Assembly: GCA_031274565.1 (NCBI GenBank) | Contig: JAISPY010000221.1 | Location: 1-7,140 of the forward strand | Direction: 5' to 3' | DNA: 7,140 nt | From: Treponema sp. | Lineage (GTDB): Bacteria > Spirochaetota > Spirochaetia > Treponematales > Breznakiellaceae | Part shown: in pieces, positions 6,316 to 7,140 of the stretch | Position numbering within the stretch: the first letter of the stretch is position 1 | How the letters are laid out: every line of letters begins with the position of its first letter | Translations under genes and position numbers: made by a program | Notes under the pieces: generated by a model | Seen by the model: the letters and a program-made list of their open reading frames with translations, nothing else | Told to the model about the DNA's origin: nothing | The model's database searches: none

Positions 6316-6398
6316 AGCAGCCCAATACTTGTGAATTTTGCGGACCTTTGGTCCGACGTTAGTTTTGGTGCAAAAATCTACCAGTGCAACAGGCTGCT
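6316..6398. repeat. Branched inverted-repeat element 2
   Basis: An outer stem AGCAGCC (6316-6322) / GGCTGCT (6392-6398) encloses a hairpin CGGACC-ttt-GGTCCG (6341-6355) and a hairpin TTTTG-gtg-CAAAA (6363-6375). An alternative pairing joins ATTTTGC (6335-6341) with GCAAAAAT (6370-6377), allowing one bulge. The first hairpin is a close copy of the last hairpin of element 1 (GCGRACCTWTGGTYCGA in both), with the A-T pair of one replaced by G-C in the other. Its right end lies 12 bases from the nth stop codon. Its function is unknown. Confidence 0.55.
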
Positions 6399-6410
6399 AG
6401 GGGACGGCCC

Positions 6411-7118
6411 TTACCGGAAACGCTCCACCCCCCGGCGTTCACAGTAGGGGTGTATTACGCAGCGGGAACAGAAGGGGCTTACCGGTCGGCAGAGACGCTG
6501 ACCATAGAGCACCAAGAGGGCGTTGATACCCTTCCAGTACTTCCGGGGAAGCGTCTGCCGGAGCGCGGTTTCGGTCTGTTCAGGAGTGACGGATCGAACC
6601 CACCCGAGGCGGTTACTGATCCGGTGCACATGGACATCGACACAGATCCCATCCTGGTCAAAGGCTTCGGTCAAGACCAGATTCGCGGTTTTTCTCCCCA
6701 CTCCCGGGAGGGCCAAGAGTTCCTCCATGCGTGCCGGGAGGCGGCCCTGGTACTGGTCGAGGAGGATAGCGGCGATTTTCTTGAGATTCGCTGCCTTGGT
6801 CCGGTAGAATCCCGCGGGATACAGGAGGCGGGCCAGGTCTTCTTCAGGCAGCGCCTGAAGGCTCGCCGGATCCGGGGCCTTTTGCAAGAGGCCTTGAGAT
6901 ACGGTCAGGGTAACCGCGTCCTTGGTACGGAGGCTAATGATGGTGGAAACCAGGATCGCCCAGGGGTCCCGCTTATAGTGTTCCGCCACGGTACTTACCG
7001 CAGGTTCTGCTGAACCAGGGTCTTCCGGGCGCTGTTCTTCCTGAAGCCCTTTACGCCATGCTTCCAGGGTTGCGACCACCCGGTCCCAGGGAGGAGGGGT
7101 CGTAGGGTTTGTGTTCAT
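6411..7118 (-). CDS. nth: Endonuclease III (DNA glycosylase/AP lyase)
   Basis: Base-excision repair enzyme of 235 residues that removes oxidised pyrimidines and cuts at abasic sites; E. coli Nth has 211. The helix-hairpin-helix LPGVGRKTAN (137-146) carries the catalytic Lys143, and VDVHVHRISNR (160-170) carries the catalytic Asp161. Four cysteines (210, 217, 220, 226) give C-X6-C-X2-C-X5-C, the [4Fe-4S] loop of the family, complete. The substrate-loop motif is ISLRTKD (61-67) in place of the SAQATD of E. coli, a variant I associate with archaeal and thermophile-type Nth. The first 45 residues or so are a Pro/Glu-rich extension. ATG 7118 has AGGA about 12 bases upstream, a little far; no better start is seen. 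It converges with the SfsA-DUF123 gene and ends at the branched repeats. Confidence 0.94.
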   Translation of the reverse strand: MNTNPTTPPPWDRVVATLEAWRKGLQEEQRPEDPGSAEPAVSTVAEHYKRDPWAILVSTIISLRTKDAVTLTVSQGLLQKAPDPASLQALPEEDLARLLYPAGFYRTKAANLKKIAAILLDQYQGRLPARMEELLALPGVGRKTANLVLTEAFDQDGICVDVHVHRISNRLGWVRSVTPEQTETALRQTLPRKYWKGINALLVLYGQRLCRPVSPFCSRCVIHPYCERRGVERFR

Positions 7119-7140
7119 GGTATTGTTGTATCCTAAAACC

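Noticed and set aside
6214..6399. Integron attC site, prompted by GCCTAAC at 6214-6220 matching RYYYAAC
   Set aside because: There is no matching GTTRRRY partner at the far end, and the fold is multi-armed instead of the single bulged hairpin of attC.
6384..7013. Plus-strand frame of 209 residues
   Set aside because: It is the complement of nth, whose catalytic and iron-sulphur residues are all present on the other strand.

Overview
The window reads as a bacterial chromosome segment, most likely from a spirochaete of the Treponema group. The main support is the left-hand gene: a long double cyclic-nucleotide-binding protein whose two domains are joined by a tetratricopeptide-like linker, an arrangement I associate with treponemes. 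The moderate GC content fits too. The assignment rests on recognised protein style, not on a search, so take it as probable.

Left part (1-2038). The first 216 bases hold the decayed tail of a HEAT-repeat protein gene. Next comes a minus-strand gene (350-1591) for a Crp/Fnr-type protein with two cyclic-nucleotide-binding domains. Its promoter region lies back to back with a good sigma-70-type promoter for a small plus-strand TSCPD-domain gene (1775-2038).

Middle part (2039-4154). This is loosely packed and degraded. It contains coding-like sequence of unresolved strand (2039-2359), a small gene candidate with a clear ribosome-binding site (2358-2573) and a weaker small candidate (2643-2828). 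An AT-richer gene (2954-3895) encodes a NYN/LabA-type nuclease domain joined to a C-terminal cold-shock-like domain. After it lies a short hydrophobic reading frame broken at a run of Ts (3906-4102).

Right part (4155-7140). This is GC-richer and compact. A ten-helix DMT/EamA transporter (4155-5057) overlaps by ATGA with a two-nuclease fusion gene (5054-6220): an SfsA DNA/RNA nuclease domain followed by a DUF123 (Uri-type GIY-YIG) nuclease domain. Facing it from the minus strand is endonuclease III (nth, 6411-7118). DUF123 is known elsewhere, chiefly in archaea, as a fusion partner of endonuclease III, so its presence on the gene facing nth suggests a shared DNA-processing role.

The 190 bases between the two nuclease genes hold two consecutive branched inverted-repeat elements. 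Each has its own closing stem. They share a hairpin whose two copies differ by a compensatory base-pair change, and one arm also forms a textbook intrinsic terminator for nth. This is the most unusual signal in the window.
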